A stretch of DNA of 64,000 nucleotides from Halarchaeum rubridurum (lineage in GTDB: Archaea > Halobacteriota > Halobacteria > Halobacteriales > Halobacteriaceae): NCBI RefSeq assembly GCF_014647115.1, contig NZ_BMOO01000001.1:62001-126000 (forward strand), written 5' to 3'. A program made the position numbers and the translations under genes. The notes below the pieces were generated by a model that saw only the letters and a list, made by a program, of their open reading frames with translations, made no database searches and was not told where the DNA came from. Of this stretch, positions 51,884-61,760 are shown piece by piece (position 1 is the stretch's first letter; each line of letters starts with the position of its first letter).

Positions 51884-53680
51884 TCAGTCGACGACGACGA
51901 GCGTGTCGCCCATGTCGACGCTGTCGCCCTCCGCGACGGCGACCTCGGCGACGGTGCCGCCGTGGGAGGCGACGACGTCGTTCTCCATCTTCATCGCCTC
52001 CAGGACGACGAGGACGTCGCCGGGTTCGACGACGTCGCCGGGTTCGACGTCGACGGAGAGTATCGTCCCCTGCATCTCCGCGGCGACGGTCTCGCCGCCG
52101 CCCTCGACGACCGTCTCCGCGTCGTCGTCCGTCGCGTAGTCGGGTCGACTCGCCCCGCCGTCGTCGACGGCGTCGAGGTCGACGTCGCCGAGGTCGGGCG
52201 CGTCGTGGGCCTCGAGGTTGACCTCGAAGCGCTTCCCGTTCACCTCGACGGTGAACTCGCGCTCGGTCGTCTCGTCGTCGTCCGCGGGGACGCTCGCCTC
52301 GCTCCCCCAGCGCTCCTGGGCTTCGAGGAGACGCGTCTCGTCGAAGCGCTCGTCGAGGTACGTCGTCGTGTGCTCGCCGGCGACGAAGCGCTCGTCGTCG
52401 AGCATCAGCCGATGGAAGGGGACGACGGTGACGATGCCCTCGATGTCGTACTCGGCGAGCGCGCGCTTCGCCCGCGCGATGCACTCCTCGCGGTCCGCCC
52501 CCGAGACTATCAGCTTCGCCACCATCGAGTCGTAGTCGGTGACGAGGTCGTCGCCCTGCCGGAGCGCGTCGTCGACGCGGACGCCGATGCCGCCCGGCGG
52601 GTCGTAGGTGTCGAGGGTCCCGCCGGTCGCGGGCGCGAAGTCGTCCGCGGCGTTCTCGGCGTTGATACGGAACTCCATCGCGTGGCCCTCGACGGTGAGG
52701 TCGGATTGGGCGAAGTCGATCTCCTCGCCCGCGGCGACGCGCAGCTGCCACTTCACGATGTCGACGCCCGTAATCTCCTCCGTGACGGTGTGCTCGACCT
52801 GGATTCGGGTGTTCACTTCGAGGAAGTAGAACTCGCCCTCGGAGACGAGGAACTCGACCGTCCCGGCGTTCACGTAGTCGGCGGCGGCGACGCCGCGGCG
52901 GGCGGCCTCGTGAATCTCCGCGCGGAGGTCGTCGTCGAGGGTGGGGCTCGGGCCCTCCTCGATTATCTTCTGGTGGCGGCGCTGCAGCGAGCAGTCGCGC
53001 TCGCCGAGGTGTCTGACCGTCCCGCGTTCGTCCGCGAGCACCTGCACCTCGATGTGTTTGGGGTCCGCGAGGTAGCGCTCAAGGTAGACGGAGTCGTTCC
53101 CGAAGTACGCCTCGCCCTCGCGCTTGGCGGCGTCGAGTTGCGCCTCGATGTCGCTCGGCTCCTCGACGACCTTCATGCCGCGTCCGCCGCCGCCGCCCTC
53201 GGCCTTGATGGCGATGGGGTAGCCGTGCTCCTCGCCGAACGCCCGGACCGCCTCGGGGTCGCTGACGGGGTCGGTCGTCCCGGGAACGATGGGGACGTCC
53301 GCGGCGTCCATCACCTCTCGTGCGCCCGTCTTCTCGCCGAGGCGGCGCATCGACTCGGCGGAAGGGCCGACCCACGTCACGCCCTCGGTCCCGTGGACGC
53401 GCTCGGCGAAGTCGGCGTTCTCCGCGAGGAAGCCGTAGCCGGGGTGAATCGCGTCCGCGCCCGACTCCTTCGCGGCCGCGACGATGGCCTCGCCGTCGAG
53501 GTACGACTCGGCGGCGCGGGCCGGCCCGACGCGGTAGGCCTCGTCCGCGTACCGGACGTGGCCGGCGTGCTTGTCGGCCTCCGAGTAGACCGCGACCGTC
53601 TCGACGCCGAGGTCCGCGCACGCCCGCATCACGCGCACGGCGATCTCGCCCCGGTTTGCGACGAGCACCTTCTCGAACAT
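51884..53680 (-). CDS. pccA: Acyl/propionyl-CoA carboxylase biotin carboxylase + BCCP subunit
   Basis: 598 residues. ATP-grasp biotin carboxylase (about 1-450: [55 protein letters not shown]) and, after an acidic linker, a C-terminal biotinyl domain with [10 protein letters not shown]564 takes biotin. This fused layout matches haloarchaeal PccA. Partner genes pccB and pccX lie 2 kb away, on the same strand, with a divergent permease gene between. ATG at 53680 is the natural start. Confidence 0.95.
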   Translation of the reverse strand: MFEKVLVANRGEIAVRVMRACADLGVETVAVYSEADKHAGHVRYADEAYRVGPARAAESYLDGEAIVAAAKESGADAIHPGYGFLAENADFAERVHGTEGVTWVGPSAESMRRLGEKTGAREVMDAADVPIVPGTTDPVSDPEAVRAFGEEHGYPIAIKAEGGGGGRGMKVVEEPSDIEAQLDAAKREGEAYFGNDSVYLERYLADPKHIEVQVLADERGTVRHLGERDCSLQRRHQKIIEEGPSPTLDDDLRAEIHEAARRGVAAADYVNAGTVEFLVSEGEFYFLEVNTRIQVEHTVTEEITGVDIVKWQLRVAAGEEIDFAQSDLTVEGHAMEFRINAENAADDFAPATGGTLDTYDPPGGIGVRVDDALRQGDDLVTDYDSMVAKLIVSGADREECIARAKRALAEYDIEGIVTVVPFHRLMLDDERFVAGEHTTTYLDERFDETRLLEAQERWGSEASVPADDDETTEREFTVEVNGKRFEVNLEAHDAPDLGDVDLDAVDDGGASRPDYATDDDAETVVEGGGETVAAEMQGTILSVDVEPGDVVEPGDVLVVLEAMKMENDVVASHGGTVAEVAVAEGDSVDMGDTLVVVD

Positions 53681-53790
53681 ACACCCGCCTTCCGACAGCG
53701 GCCACCTTAGCGTGTCGATTCGTCGTGTCGACAATCGTCGGGAGCGAGACGACACCGCTATACCCGCGTGGGCGCTCCCGGCGGAGGGAC

Positions 53791-55179
53791 ATGGCTCTCA
53801 GCGACAGACTCGCCGCCGCCTTCGACCTGGCGGCCCACGACACCGACCTCCGCACGGAGGTTCTCGCCGGCCTCACGACGTTCCTCACGATGTCGTACAT
53901 CGTCGTCGTCAACCCCGCCATCCTCGTCGCCGCCATCGACACGGGCGCGGGCGACGCCGCGACGATGCAGATGCTCGCCGTCGTCACCGCGCTCTCCGCC
54001 GGCGTCGCCACGCTCGTGATGGCGGTCTACGCGAACCGGCCGTTCGGCCTCGCGCCCGGCATGGGCCTCAACGCCTTCTTCGCGTTCACCGTCGTCGGCG
54101 CGATGGGCGTCCCGTGGGAGACGGCGCTCGCCGCCATCGTCGTCGAGGGCGTGCTCTTCGTCCTCCTCACGCTCGTCGGCGCGCGCGAGTACGTCATCCG
54201 GCTCTTCCCCGAGCCCGTGAAGTTCGCCGTCGGCGCGGCGCTCGGGCTCTTCCTCGCCATCATCGGCCTCGAAAAGACCTTCATCGTCGTCGCCGACCCC
54301 TCCACGCTCCTCACGCTCGGGGCCGTCGCCTCCGACCCCGTGGCGATACTCAGCGTCCTCGGCCTCTTCCTCACCTTCGGTCTCTACGTCCGGGGCGTCA
54401 CCGGCAGCATCGTCGTCGGCGTCGCCGTCACGAGCGTCCTCGGGTGGGCCGCGGCCGCCCTCGGCGTCGCCAGCCCCCACGAGTCGGTGCCGCTCGCACC
54501 CAGCCTGCCCGCGCCCACGTGGGACGTCTCGCCCCTCGTCGGCGCGTTCCTCCGCGGCCTCGCGGACCTCGACGCCCTCGCGTTCACGCTCGTCGTCCTC
54601 ACGTTCTTCTTCGTCGACTTCCTCGAAACCGCCGGCACGCTCGTCGGCGTCGGGCAGGCCGGCGGCTTCCTCGACGAGAACGGCGACCTCCCCGAGATGG
54701 AGAAGCCCCTGATGGCGGACGCGGTCGGCACCACCGTCGGCGGGATGCTCGGCACCTCCACCGTCACCACCTACGTCGAGTCCGCGACCGGCATCGAGGA
54801 GGGCGGACGCACCGGTCTGACCGCGCTCGTCGTCGCGCTCTGTTTCTTCGTCGCGGTCGCGTTCGTCCCGTTCGCCGCCGCCATCCCGCAGTACGCGAGC
54901 CACATCGCGCTCGTCGTCGTCGCCGTCCTCATGCTCGGCAACGTCGCCGAGGTCGACTGGCACGACCCGACGCACGCCGTCCCCGCCGGCCTCACGGTCA
55001 TCGTCATGCCGTTCACGTACTCCATCGCCTACGGCATCGCCGCCGGCGTCATCGCCTACCCCGTGATGAAGGCGTTCGCGGGCGAGCGCGGCGACGTCCA
55101 CCTCGGCCAGTGGGCCCTCGCCGTCCTCTTCGCCGGCTACTTCGTCCTCCGCACGGGCGGCGTGCTCGGGAGCGTCTGA
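53791..55179 (+). CDS. NCS2/AzgA-type purine permease
   Basis: 462 residues with about twelve to fourteen helices. [23 protein letters not shown] is the AzgA/PbuG N-terminal signature; [17 protein letters not shown] and [21 protein letters not shown] are the core motifs. Takes up adenine, guanine or hypoxanthine. It is divergent from pccA and convergent with pccX, so the permease splits the carboxylase gene set. CTATAC about 32 nt before the ATG is the likely promoter. Confidence 0.93.
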   Translation: MALSDRLAAAFDLAAHDTDLRTEVLAGLTTFLTMSYIVVVNPAILVAAIDTGAGDAATMQMLAVVTALSAGVATLVMAVYANRPFGLAPGMGLNAFFAFTVVGAMGVPWETALAAIVVEGVLFVLLTLVGAREYVIRLFPEPVKFAVGAALGLFLAIIGLEKTFIVVADPSTLLTLGAVASDPVAILSVLGLFLTFGLYVRGVTGSIVVGVAVTSVLGWAAAALGVASPHESVPLAPSLPAPTWDVSPLVGAFLRGLADLDALAFTLVVLTFFFVDFLETAGTLVGVGQAGGFLDENGDLPEMEKPLMADAVGTTVGGMLGTSTVTTYVESATGIEEGGRTGLTALVVALCFFVAVAFVPFAAAIPQYASHIALVVVAVLMLGNVAEVDWHDPTHAVPAGLTVIVMPFTYSIAYGIAAGVIAYPVMKAFAGERGDVHLGQWALAVLFAGYFVLRTGGVLGSV

Positions 55180-55188
55180 GCCGCAGAA

Positions 55189-55458
55189 TCAGAAGCGGTC
55201 CGCGCGCCCCGCCGCGCTCCACGCGTCCGTCGGCGCGCCGTCCGGCACCCGCTCGCCGCGGCCGTCGGCGCCCGTCGCCGCCAGTCGGCCGGCGAAGCGC
55301 CACTTCGCGCCGTCCCACGACGGGTCGTCGTCGCTCGCCGCCGCGGCCGCCGCCGCGAGCGCCGCGCGCTCCTCGTCGAGGTACGCGCCCACCGCCGCGA
55401 GCGCGGCCGCCGCCTCCGCGTCGCTCGCCGACGGGGGCGCCTCGACGGCCGCGTTCAT
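55189..55458 (-). CDS. pccX: Small PccX/AccE-like subunit of propionyl-CoA carboxylase
   Basis: 89 residues, Ala-rich. A helical first half ([26 protein letters not shown]) is followed by [12 protein letters not shown], like the W-x-R-x-GR ending of epsilon subunits of acyl-CoA carboxylases and Haloferax PccX. The gene overlaps pccB by 4 bp (ATGA) and is needed for full activity in Haloferax mediterranei. Low-complexity composition makes it look unlikely as a gene, but the context and C-terminal motif support it. Confidence 0.82.
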   Translation of the reverse strand: MNAAVEAPPSASDAEAAAALAAVGAYLDEERAALAAAAAAASDDDPSWDGAKWRFAGRLAATGADGRGERVPDGAPTDAWSAAGRADRF

Positions 55459-57005
55459 AGCGGGATGTTGCCGTGTTTCTTGTCCGGGCCGTCCTCGCGC
55501 TTCGTCGAGAGCATCTCCAGGTCGCTGATGAGGCGCACGCGGGTCTCCGCGGGCTCGATGACGTCGTCGAGGAATCCCCGGTCCGCCGCGGTGTAGGGGT
55601 TGGCGAACTCCTCCCGGTACTCCTCAACGAGCGCGTCGCGGAGTTCGTCCGGGTCGTCGGCCTCCGCGAGCTCCGAGCGGTAGAGGACGTTGACGGCACC
55701 GCGCGGGCCCATCACGGCGATCTCCGCGGTGGGCCACGCGTAGTTGACGTCCGCGCCGAGGTGTTTCGACGCCATCACGTCGTACGCGCCGCCGTAGGCC
55801 TTGCGCGTGATGACGGTCAGCAGGGGGACCGAGGCCTCCGAGTAGGCGTAGAGGAGTTTCGCGCCGTGGCGGATGATCCCCTCGTGCTCCTGGTCGGTGC
55901 CGGGGAGGAAGCCCGGGACGTCCACGAAGGAGACGATGGGGACGTTGAACGAGTCGCAAAAGCGGACGAAGCGACTCGCCTTCTCGGAGGCGTCGATGTC
56001 GAGCGTGCCCGCGTTCACGCGGGGCTGGTTCGCCACGATGCCCACGGAGCGACCATCGAGGCGCGCGAACCCCACGACGAGGTTCTTCGCGTAGTCGGGT
56101 TGGACCTCGAAGAACGAGCCCTCGTCCATCACCTCATCGACGACGTCCGTCGCGTCGTAGGGTTTGCGGGGCTCGTCCGGGACGATGTCTTCGAGGGCCT
56201 CCGGGCGTCGCTCCGGGTCGTCCCACGGCTCCACTCTCGGGGGGTCCTCGACGTTGTTCTGCGGGAGGTAGGAGAGCAGGCGTTTGATGTTGTCGAGGGC
56301 CTGTTCTTCGGTCTCCGCGGCGAAGTGCGCGACGCCGGAGGTCGCGGTGTGCGTCGTCGCGCCGCCGAGTTCGTCGAAGCCCACCTCCTCGCCGGTGACG
56401 GTCTCGATGACGTCCGGGCCGGTGATGAACATGTGGCTCGTCTCCTTCACCATGAAGACGAAGTCGGTGAGCGCGGGCGAGTAGACCGCGCCGCCGGCGC
56501 ACGGCCCCATGATGGCGGATATCTGGGGGACGACGCCGCTCGCCTCCTGGTTCTTGCGGAAGATTTCGCCGACGCCGCCGAGGGACTCGACGCCCTCCTG
56601 GATGCGCGCGCCCGCGGAGTCGTTGAGACCGACGACGGGCGCACCGACCTCCATCGCCTTGTCCATGACCTTACAGACCTTCTCGCAGAAGACCTCGCCG
56701 AGCGACCCGCCGTAGGCCGTGAAGTCGTGGGCGAAGACGAACGTCTTTCGGCCGTTCACCTCGCCGTAGCCCGTGACGACGCCGTCGCCGGGGAGTTTGT
56801 TCTCCTCCATCCCGAAGTTGTGCGAGCGGTGCGTCCGCAGGGCGTCGAACTCGCGGAAGGTGCCGTCGTCGAGGAAGTAGTCGATGCGCTCGCGCGCCGT
56901 CATCTTGCCCTTCTCGTGTTGGGACTCGATGCGGGCCTCGCCGCCGCCCTTCTCGGCGCGGCGTTTGCGCTCGCGCAACTCCTCGATGCGCTCGTCCATC
57001 GTCAT
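55455..57005 (-). CDS. pccB: Propionyl-CoA carboxylase carboxyltransferase subunit
   Basis: 516 residues, crotonase-fold carboxyltransferase. N-terminal half: [62 protein letters not shown]-terminal half: [51 protein letters not shown] and [16 protein letters not shown]. Moves carboxyl from biotin to propionyl-CoA, giving methylmalonyl-CoA. Coupled to pccX. ATG at 57005; a second ATG two codons on is also possible. Confidence 0.97.
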   Translation of the reverse strand: MTMDERIEELRERKRRAEKGGGEARIESQHEKGKMTARERIDYFLDDGTFREFDALRTHRSHNFGMEENKLPGDGVVTGYGEVNGRKTFVFAHDFTAYGGSLGEVFCEKVCKVMDKAMEVGAPVVGLNDSAGARIQEGVESLGGVGEIFRKNQEASGVVPQISAIMGPCAGGAVYSPALTDFVFMVKETSHMFITGPDVIETVTGEEVGFDELGGATTHTATSGVAHFAAETEEQALDNIKRLLSYLPQNNVEDPPRVEPWDDPERRPEALEDIVPDEPRKPYDATDVVDEVMDEGSFFEVQPDYAKNLVVGFARLDGRSVGIVANQPRVNAGTLDIDASEKASRFVRFCDSFNVPIVSFVDVPGFLPGTDQEHEGIIRHGAKLLYAYSEASVPLLTVITRKAYGGAYDVMASKHLGADVNYAWPTAEIAVMGPRGAVNVLYRSELAEADDPDELRDALVEEYREEFANPYTAADRGFLDDVIEPAETRVRLISDLEMLSTKREDGPDKKHGNIPL

Positions 57006-57063
57006 CTGTTGAATCCCGTTTCACCGGACGTCGTCAAAAGGACACCGACACCGACCGCGCTCC

Positions 57064-58503
57064 TCAGAAGACGGAGTCGGGCCGCCGGAGACCGAGGACG
57101 GCCACGGCGGTGAGGACGACCGCGACGGCGAGGACGGCCGTCGAGGACGCGACGGTGACGCCGAGGATGGAGAGCGGCGCCATGGAGACGCCGAGCGTGC
57201 TGAGCAGGCGGCTGATGACGGTGAACAGGAGGAATATCGGAATCGGGACGCCGACGAAGAGGAGCCACGGCGAACCGAGGGCGCGCCCGAGTCCGCCCGC
57301 GCCAGCCTCGTACTCCTCGAGGGCGTTCTTCCCGAGCACCCAGCCGACGAAGAGCAGGAAGCCCGCGAGACCCGTGGGCATCAGGAGGTTCACGAGCGTG
57401 TCCGCGAAGAGGCTGAAGACGCTCGCGTCGAGCGCGCAGATCGCGGCCCCGACGGCGACGACGCCCGCCATGACGCCGGTCGCCCGCGCCCGCGAGAAGT
57501 CGCGCTCGTCCACGAGGTAGGCGACCGGTATCTCCAGCATGCTAATCGAGGAGGAGAGCGCGGCGAGGAGGACGACCGCGAAGAAGACGACGCCGAGGAG
57601 GCGGCCGACGAGGCCGAGCGTCGAGAACGCGCTCGCCACCGAGACGAAGATCGCGCCGGGACCGCCGCTCCCGACGTCGAGGCCGAAGCTGAACAGCAGC
57701 GGGAAGACGAGCAGGCCCGCGAGGACGCCGACGGCCGTGTTGAGGACGGCGATGGTCGTGGCGTCGAAGGGGAGCGAACGCTCCTCGCCGAGGTAGGAGG
57801 CGTAGGTTATCATCGTCCCCGTCCCGACCGAGAGCGTGAACATCGCCTGCCCGACGGCCGCCGGGAGGATGTCGAGGAAGTGCGTCCGGAGGTAGGCGAG
57901 GTCGGGCGAGAGGAAGAAGGTGAGCCCCGCCATCGAGCCGGGGCGGGTGAACGTCCACCCGATGAGCGCGACGAGGAGGACGACGATGGCGGGCATCATC
58001 ACCTTCGTCGCGCGCTCGATGCCGCGCTCGACGCCGCCGTAGACGATGGCGGCCGTCGCGGCGAGGAAGAGCAGCGCGAAGCCGAACGCCGGGAGCCCGT
58101 AGTTCACGGAGCCGAAGTACGCGCCCGGCTGGGCGAAGTAGCCACCCGTCACCGAGGCGGCGGTGTAGCGGACGAACCAGCCGCCGACGACGGTGTAGAA
58201 GGAGACGAGCAGGACGGTCGTACAGACCGCGAGGAGCCCGAACGCGCCCCAGAGGCGCGAGCCGCCCGAGAGCGACCGGAGCGCGCCGACGGGGTTGCGT
58301 TTCGAGCGTCGCCCGATGACGAACGCGCCGAGGAGCCCGGGGACGCCGACCAGCACGATGATGCAGAGATAGAGGAGGAGGAACGCGCTGCCGCCGTTGT
58401 TCGCGGTCATCCACGGGAAGCGCCAGACGTTCCCGAGGCCGACCGCAGAACCGACCGCGGCGAGGATGAACCCCACCTGTGTCTTCCACGTCTCACGTGT
58501 CAT
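57064..58503 (-). CDS. Sodium-dependent transporter, SNF family
   Basis: 479 residues with about twelve helices. Starts TRETWKTQVGFILAAVGSAVGLGNVWRFPWMTANNGGSAF, the SNF signature with the unwound helix 1 for substrate and sodium. Later: MFTLSVGTGTMITYASYL and AALSSSISMLEIPVAYL. Substrates of bacterial relatives are amino acids. Same strand as a second SNF gene about 100 nt upstream; they share about a third of their residues by eye. Confidence 0.92.
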   Translation of the reverse strand: MTRETWKTQVGFILAAVGSAVGLGNVWRFPWMTANNGGSAFLLLYLCIIVLVGVPGLLGAFVIGRRSKRNPVGALRSLSGGSRLWGAFGLLAVCTTVLLVSFYTVVGGWFVRYTAASVTGGYFAQPGAYFGSVNYGLPAFGFALLFLAATAAIVYGGVERGIERATKVMMPAIVVLLVALIGWTFTRPGSMAGLTFFLSPDLAYLRTHFLDILPAAVGQAMFTLSVGTGTMITYASYLGEERSLPFDATTIAVLNTAVGVLAGLLVFPLLFSFGLDVGSGGPGAIFVSVASAFSTLGLVGRLLGVVFFAVVLLAALSSSISMLEIPVAYLVDERDFSRARATGVMAGVVAVGAAICALDASVFSLFADTLVNLLMPTGLAGFLLFVGWVLGKNALEEYEAGAGGLGRALGSPWLLFVGVPIPIFLLFTVISRLLSTLGVSMAPLSILGVTVASSTAVLAVAVVLTAVAVLGLRRPDSVF

Positions 58504-58604
58504 GGCACGCCGTAGCGTGCAGGTGCTCAAGAGGGTTTCGTATGCCCTGTGGACGAGCGACGAAAGCGAAAAAACCGCGTTCGAAACGCGAGACGCGCGG
58601 GCCC

Positions 58605-59930
58605 TCAGAAGTACGCGCCGGTCGTCAGGCCCGTGTAGAAGTTCGTCACGCCGAGGTAGAGCGTGTAGGCGACGACGATGGGGATGACGACGCGCACCCA
58701 CCAGAGCCAGAGCGTCGTCGCGCCCTGCCCGAGGGCGGTGCCGCGCCCGAGTTCGTCGATGGACTCGCGGTTGGCGACCCACCCGGCGAAGAGCGCGATG
58801 AACAGCACCGCGATGGGGAGGAGGATGTTGAACACGAAGTCGTTGAACAGCCCGACGTAGCCGTAGGCGGGGACGATGCCGATGACGAAGCTGACGAGTC
58901 CGACGCCGACGGCGACCTTCGGGCGGGCGACGTCGTAGCGGTCGACGACGTACGACGCCGGCGCCTCCAGGAGGCTGATCGAGGAGGAGAGCGCCGCGAA
59001 CAGGAGGACGACGAAGAAGACGAGGCCGATGACCTGGCCGGCCGGAAGCTGGCCGAACGCGCCCGCGAGCGCGACGAACGCGGTGCCGGCCCCCGTCGAG
59101 CCGGTGAGTGCGTCCGTCGCGGCGAGGATGGGGAAGACCGCGAAGCCGGCGAGCAGCGCGACGACCGTGTTGAGGACGACGATGATCGCGCTGTCCGCCG
59201 GGAGGCTGTCGTCGCGGCCGAGGTAGGAGGCGTACGCGATCATCACGCCGAACCCGAGCGAGAGCGTGAAGAACGCCTGGCCCATCGCCGAGGGGACGAT
59301 GGAGGTGAAGTTACTGGCGATGACGCCGAAGTCCGGCGAGAGGTAGTACGCGTACCCGGCAGCGGAACCGGCGAGCGTCGACCCCCACGCGGCGAGGCCG
59401 ACGAGGAGGACGAGTATCGCGGGAATCATGAACTTCGTCGCGCGCTCGATGCCGTCCGCGACGCCGCCCGCGACGATGGCGATGGTGACCGCCATGAAGA
59501 CGGCGTGTGCGCCGATGGCGACCGTCCCGGAGGAGATGGAGCCGAAGAAGGTGCCGGCTTGGCCGAGGTAGCCGCCGGTGACGCTCCCGACGATGTAGCT
59601 GATGACCCAGCCGCCGACGACGCTGTAGAACGAGAGGGTGATGAACGACGCGAAGACGCCGATGGCGCCCGCGAACGTCCAGTTACCGTACCCCAACTCG
59701 GAGAAGGCCGAGACCGCGTTCTGTTTCGAGCGCCGCCCGATGACGAACTCGATGAGCATCGTCGGGAAGCCGATGAGGAAGACCGCGAGGAGGTAGACGA
59801 CGAGGAACGCCGCCCCGCCGTTCGACGCCGTCTGGAACGGGAACGACCAGATGTTCCCCAACCCGACCGCGCTACCCACCGCGGCGAAGATGAATCCGAC
59901 GCGTGACGTCCACGTCTCTCGTTGTGCCAT
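58605..59930 (-). CDS. Second sodium-dependent transporter, SNF family
   Basis: 441 residues. RETWTSRVGFIFAAVGSAVGLGNIWSFPFQTASNGGAAF opens the family signature, and AFFTLSLGFGVMIAYASYLG plus ALSSSISLLEAPASYVV follow. Shorter than its neighbour, with eleven or twelve helices. CTTAATA sits 28 nt before the ATG. Two such transporters in tandem may be a duplicate pair with different substrates. Confidence 0.92.
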   Translation of the reverse strand: MAQRETWTSRVGFIFAAVGSAVGLGNIWSFPFQTASNGGAAFLVVYLLAVFLIGFPTMLIEFVIGRRSKQNAVSAFSELGYGNWTFAGAIGVFASFITLSFYSVVGGWVISYIVGSVTGGYLGQAGTFFGSISSGTVAIGAHAVFMAVTIAIVAGGVADGIERATKFMIPAILVLLVGLAAWGSTLAGSAAGYAYYLSPDFGVIASNFTSIVPSAMGQAFFTLSLGFGVMIAYASYLGRDDSLPADSAIIVVLNTVVALLAGFAVFPILAATDALTGSTGAGTAFVALAGAFGQLPAGQVIGLVFFVVLLFAALSSSISLLEAPASYVVDRYDVARPKVAVGVGLVSFVIGIVPAYGYVGLFNDFVFNILLPIAVLFIALFAGWVANRESIDELGRGTALGQGATTLWLWWVRVVIPIVVAYTLYLGVTNFYTGLTTGAYF

Positions 59931-59958
59931 GTCTACTCACGTGATGATGCGGGGAACT

Positions 59959-59965
59959 TATTAAG
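59959..59965 (-). promoter_or_regulatory. TATA box of the second SNF gene
   Basis: CTTAATA on the minus strand, in an AT-rich island 28 nt before the ATG. Confidence 0.55.
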
Positions 59966-59995
59966 CATATGTTTCCGCGAACCGAGAGGGTCGGC

Positions 59996-60955
59996 TCAGG
60001 GCTCGACGACGAGCTTCCCGAAGAAGGAATCGCCGACGACGGCGCGCTGGGCGTCGGCGGCCTCGTCGAGGCCGTACGTGCGCGCGATTTCGGGCGCGAG
60101 CCGGCCGTCCGCGAGCAGCCCGGCGAGCCGGTCGAGTACCGCCCCGATGTCGGGGGTGTTGTACATGCTCATCAGCGAGACGGTGAGCTCCTTCGAGCGC
60201 GCGCCCGGGACGTCCGGGAGCGTCGCGGCCGGCTCGGTGTTGCCGAGCGCGACGACGCGCGCGCCGTGAGCGGCGATGTCGGCGTCGAGGCCGAAGTAGT
60301 CGTTCAGCCGGTGGTCGACGACCACGTCGGGCGCGCCCGCGGCGGTGATGGCGTCCGCGAGGTCGTCGCGCGCGTAGTCAAGAGTCGTGTCCGCGCCGAG
60401 CGTCCGCAGACGGTCGTGGTACGCCTCGCTCGCGGTCGTCGTGACCGTCGCGCCCGCGGCGTCCGCGATCTGGACGGCGGCGTGGCCGACGCCGCCCGAG
60501 CCGCCGTGTATCAGGCACGTCTCCGCGGGCTCGACGCCGGCGTGATCGACGAGGGCGCGCCACGCGGTGACGCCGACGACGGCGACCGCCGCGCCCTCCG
60601 CGAACGAGACGCCGTCCGGGAGCGCCGCGAGGTTCCCCGCGGGCACCGTGGCGTACTCCGCGTACGACCCCCGGCCGCTCGCGCCGATGCCCGTCCCGAA
60701 GACGCGATCCCCCTCGGCCCACGCGTCGACCCCCGGGCCGACGGCGTCGATGATGCCCGCGACGTCGTCGCCGGGAATCGCGGGGAGGCCGGGCAGTTCG
60801 TAGTCACCCTCCCGATAGTAGGTGTCGACGGGGTTGACGGCCGCGGCCGCGACGTCGAGTCTGACCTCGCCGTGGCCGGGCTCGGGCGTCGGGACGTCGT
60901 CCTCGACCTGCAGTACCTCCGGGCCGCCGGTTTCGTGGTAACGGACAGCGCGCAT
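59996..60955 (-). CDS. NADPH:quinone oxidoreductase (MDR family)
   Basis: 319 residues, medium-chain dehydrogenase/reductase. GroES-like N-terminal domain with NPVDTYYREGDYELPGLPAIPGDDVAG, then Rossmann domain HGGSGGVGHAAVQIADAAGATVTTTAS. It lacks the zinc-binding cysteines of alcohol dehydrogenases, so it is quinone oxidoreductase-type (Qor). Probably reduces quinones or enals with NADPH. ATG at 60955. Confidence 0.9.
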   Translation of the reverse strand: MRAVRYHETGGPEVLQVEDDVPTPEPGHGEVRLDVAAAAVNPVDTYYREGDYELPGLPAIPGDDVAGIIDAVGPGVDAWAEGDRVFGTGIGASGRGSYAEYATVPAGNLAALPDGVSFAEGAAVAVVGVTAWRALVDHAGVEPAETCLIHGGSGGVGHAAVQIADAAGATVTTTASEAYHDRLRTLGADTTLDYARDDLADAITAAGAPDVVVDHRLNDYFGLDADIAAHGARVVALGNTEPAATLPDVPGARSKELTVSLMSMYNTPDIGAVLDRLAGLLADGRLAPEIARTYGLDEAADAQRAVVGDSFFGKLVVEP

Positions 60956-61009
60956 ACGGCCCCCATCGTGCGGCCGGCGAATAAGTGTGGTCGGTGCGTC
61001 GCGGGGCCT

Positions 61010-61195
61010 ATGCCCGATCCGGTCTGTCCCGACTGCGACGTCGAGATGGCGGAGACGAACGACGACACGACGGGGACGAACGACCGGATTCACCTCCGCG
61101 GCGAGGGCCTCCGGGGCGCGCTCGGCGTCGGCCGCCGGGACGTGGTCGCCTACGTCTGTCCCGCGTGTTCGCTCGTCCGGTTCTACGCGGCGTAG
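61010..61195 (+). CDS. Small zinc-ribbon protein
   Basis: 61 residues with two CxxC knuckles: CPDC (C6, C9) at the N-terminus and CPAC (C50, C53) at the C-terminus, a full zinc-ribbon set. Likely binds zinc and a nucleic acid or protein. Its end overlaps the next, convergent gene by 13 bp. ATG at 61010. Confidence 0.75.
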   Translation: MPDPVCPDCDVEMAETNDDTTGTNDRIHLRGEGLRGALGVGRRDVVAYVCPACSLVRFYAA

Positions 61196-61575
61196 CCGCT
61201 CGGGGAGTCCGCCCAGGCCTCCATCGCCATCACGACCATCGAGACGAGGAGACAGATGCCCCAGACGAAGGCGAGCATCCCGAGTTGCGGGAGACCGAGC
61301 ACTGCCTGAGCCACGAGGGTCGCGGGAAGGAGCCACTGCCCGACGACGAACCCCCAGACTGCGACGGTGCGGCGCGTCCCCGACGTCCCGTACTGATCAA
61401 CGGCGAGTCCCGTAACGACGGCGAGGATACCGAGGACGCCGAAGTGGGCGTGCGCGCCGACGAGTTGTCCCCAGTAGGGCGGGACACCGACGATGTGGCC
61501 CGCGACGTTCCCCATTCCCCACACCATCTGCACCGCGAGCCCGACGAATCCGGACACCTTGAGCACTCTCGACAT
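61183..61575 (-). CDS. Uncharacterised four-helix membrane protein
   Basis: 130 residues with four hydrophobic helices: SGFVGLAVQMVWGMGNVAGHI, HFGVLGILAVVTGLAVD, VAVWGFVVGQWLLPATLVAQ and LAFVWGICLLVSMVVMAME. A histidine pair HAHFG near residue 42 in the first extracellular/cytosolic loop could bind a metal or haem. Heme-copper-oxidase-like membrane proteins share this look, but no link is proved. ATG at 61575. Confidence 0.75.
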   Translation of the reverse strand: MSRVLKVSGFVGLAVQMVWGMGNVAGHIVGVPPYWGQLVGAHAHFGVLGILAVVTGLAVDQYGTSGTRRTVAVWGFVVGQWLLPATLVAQAVLGLPQLGMLAFVWGICLLVSMVVMAMEAWADSPSGYAA

Positions 61576-61649
61576 CGGGGAGTAATGGACAGAATGGATA
61601 TATAACCGTTATGCCGGCGAGTCGCGCGACGGCCGGTGTGTGTCGCTCA

Positions 61650-61760
61650 GTCACGTTCCGACACTAGTGAACTACCCTACCCTGCTCGCTCACGGCTTGC
61701 GCCGTTCCTCCTTGGGGGTAGGGCTTCCTGTTTCCACGACGCGCTTTGCAGATACGGGTG
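61650..61760 (-). ncRNA. Possible omega/reRNA region of the TnpB element
   Basis: The 3' end of tnpB plus the right-end stem (61692-61705) would form the scaffold, and the bases just past GTTCAC (from 61666 down) the guide. This follows the known layout of TnpB systems in which the guide RNA overlaps the gene end; here it is inferred. Confidence 0.4.
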
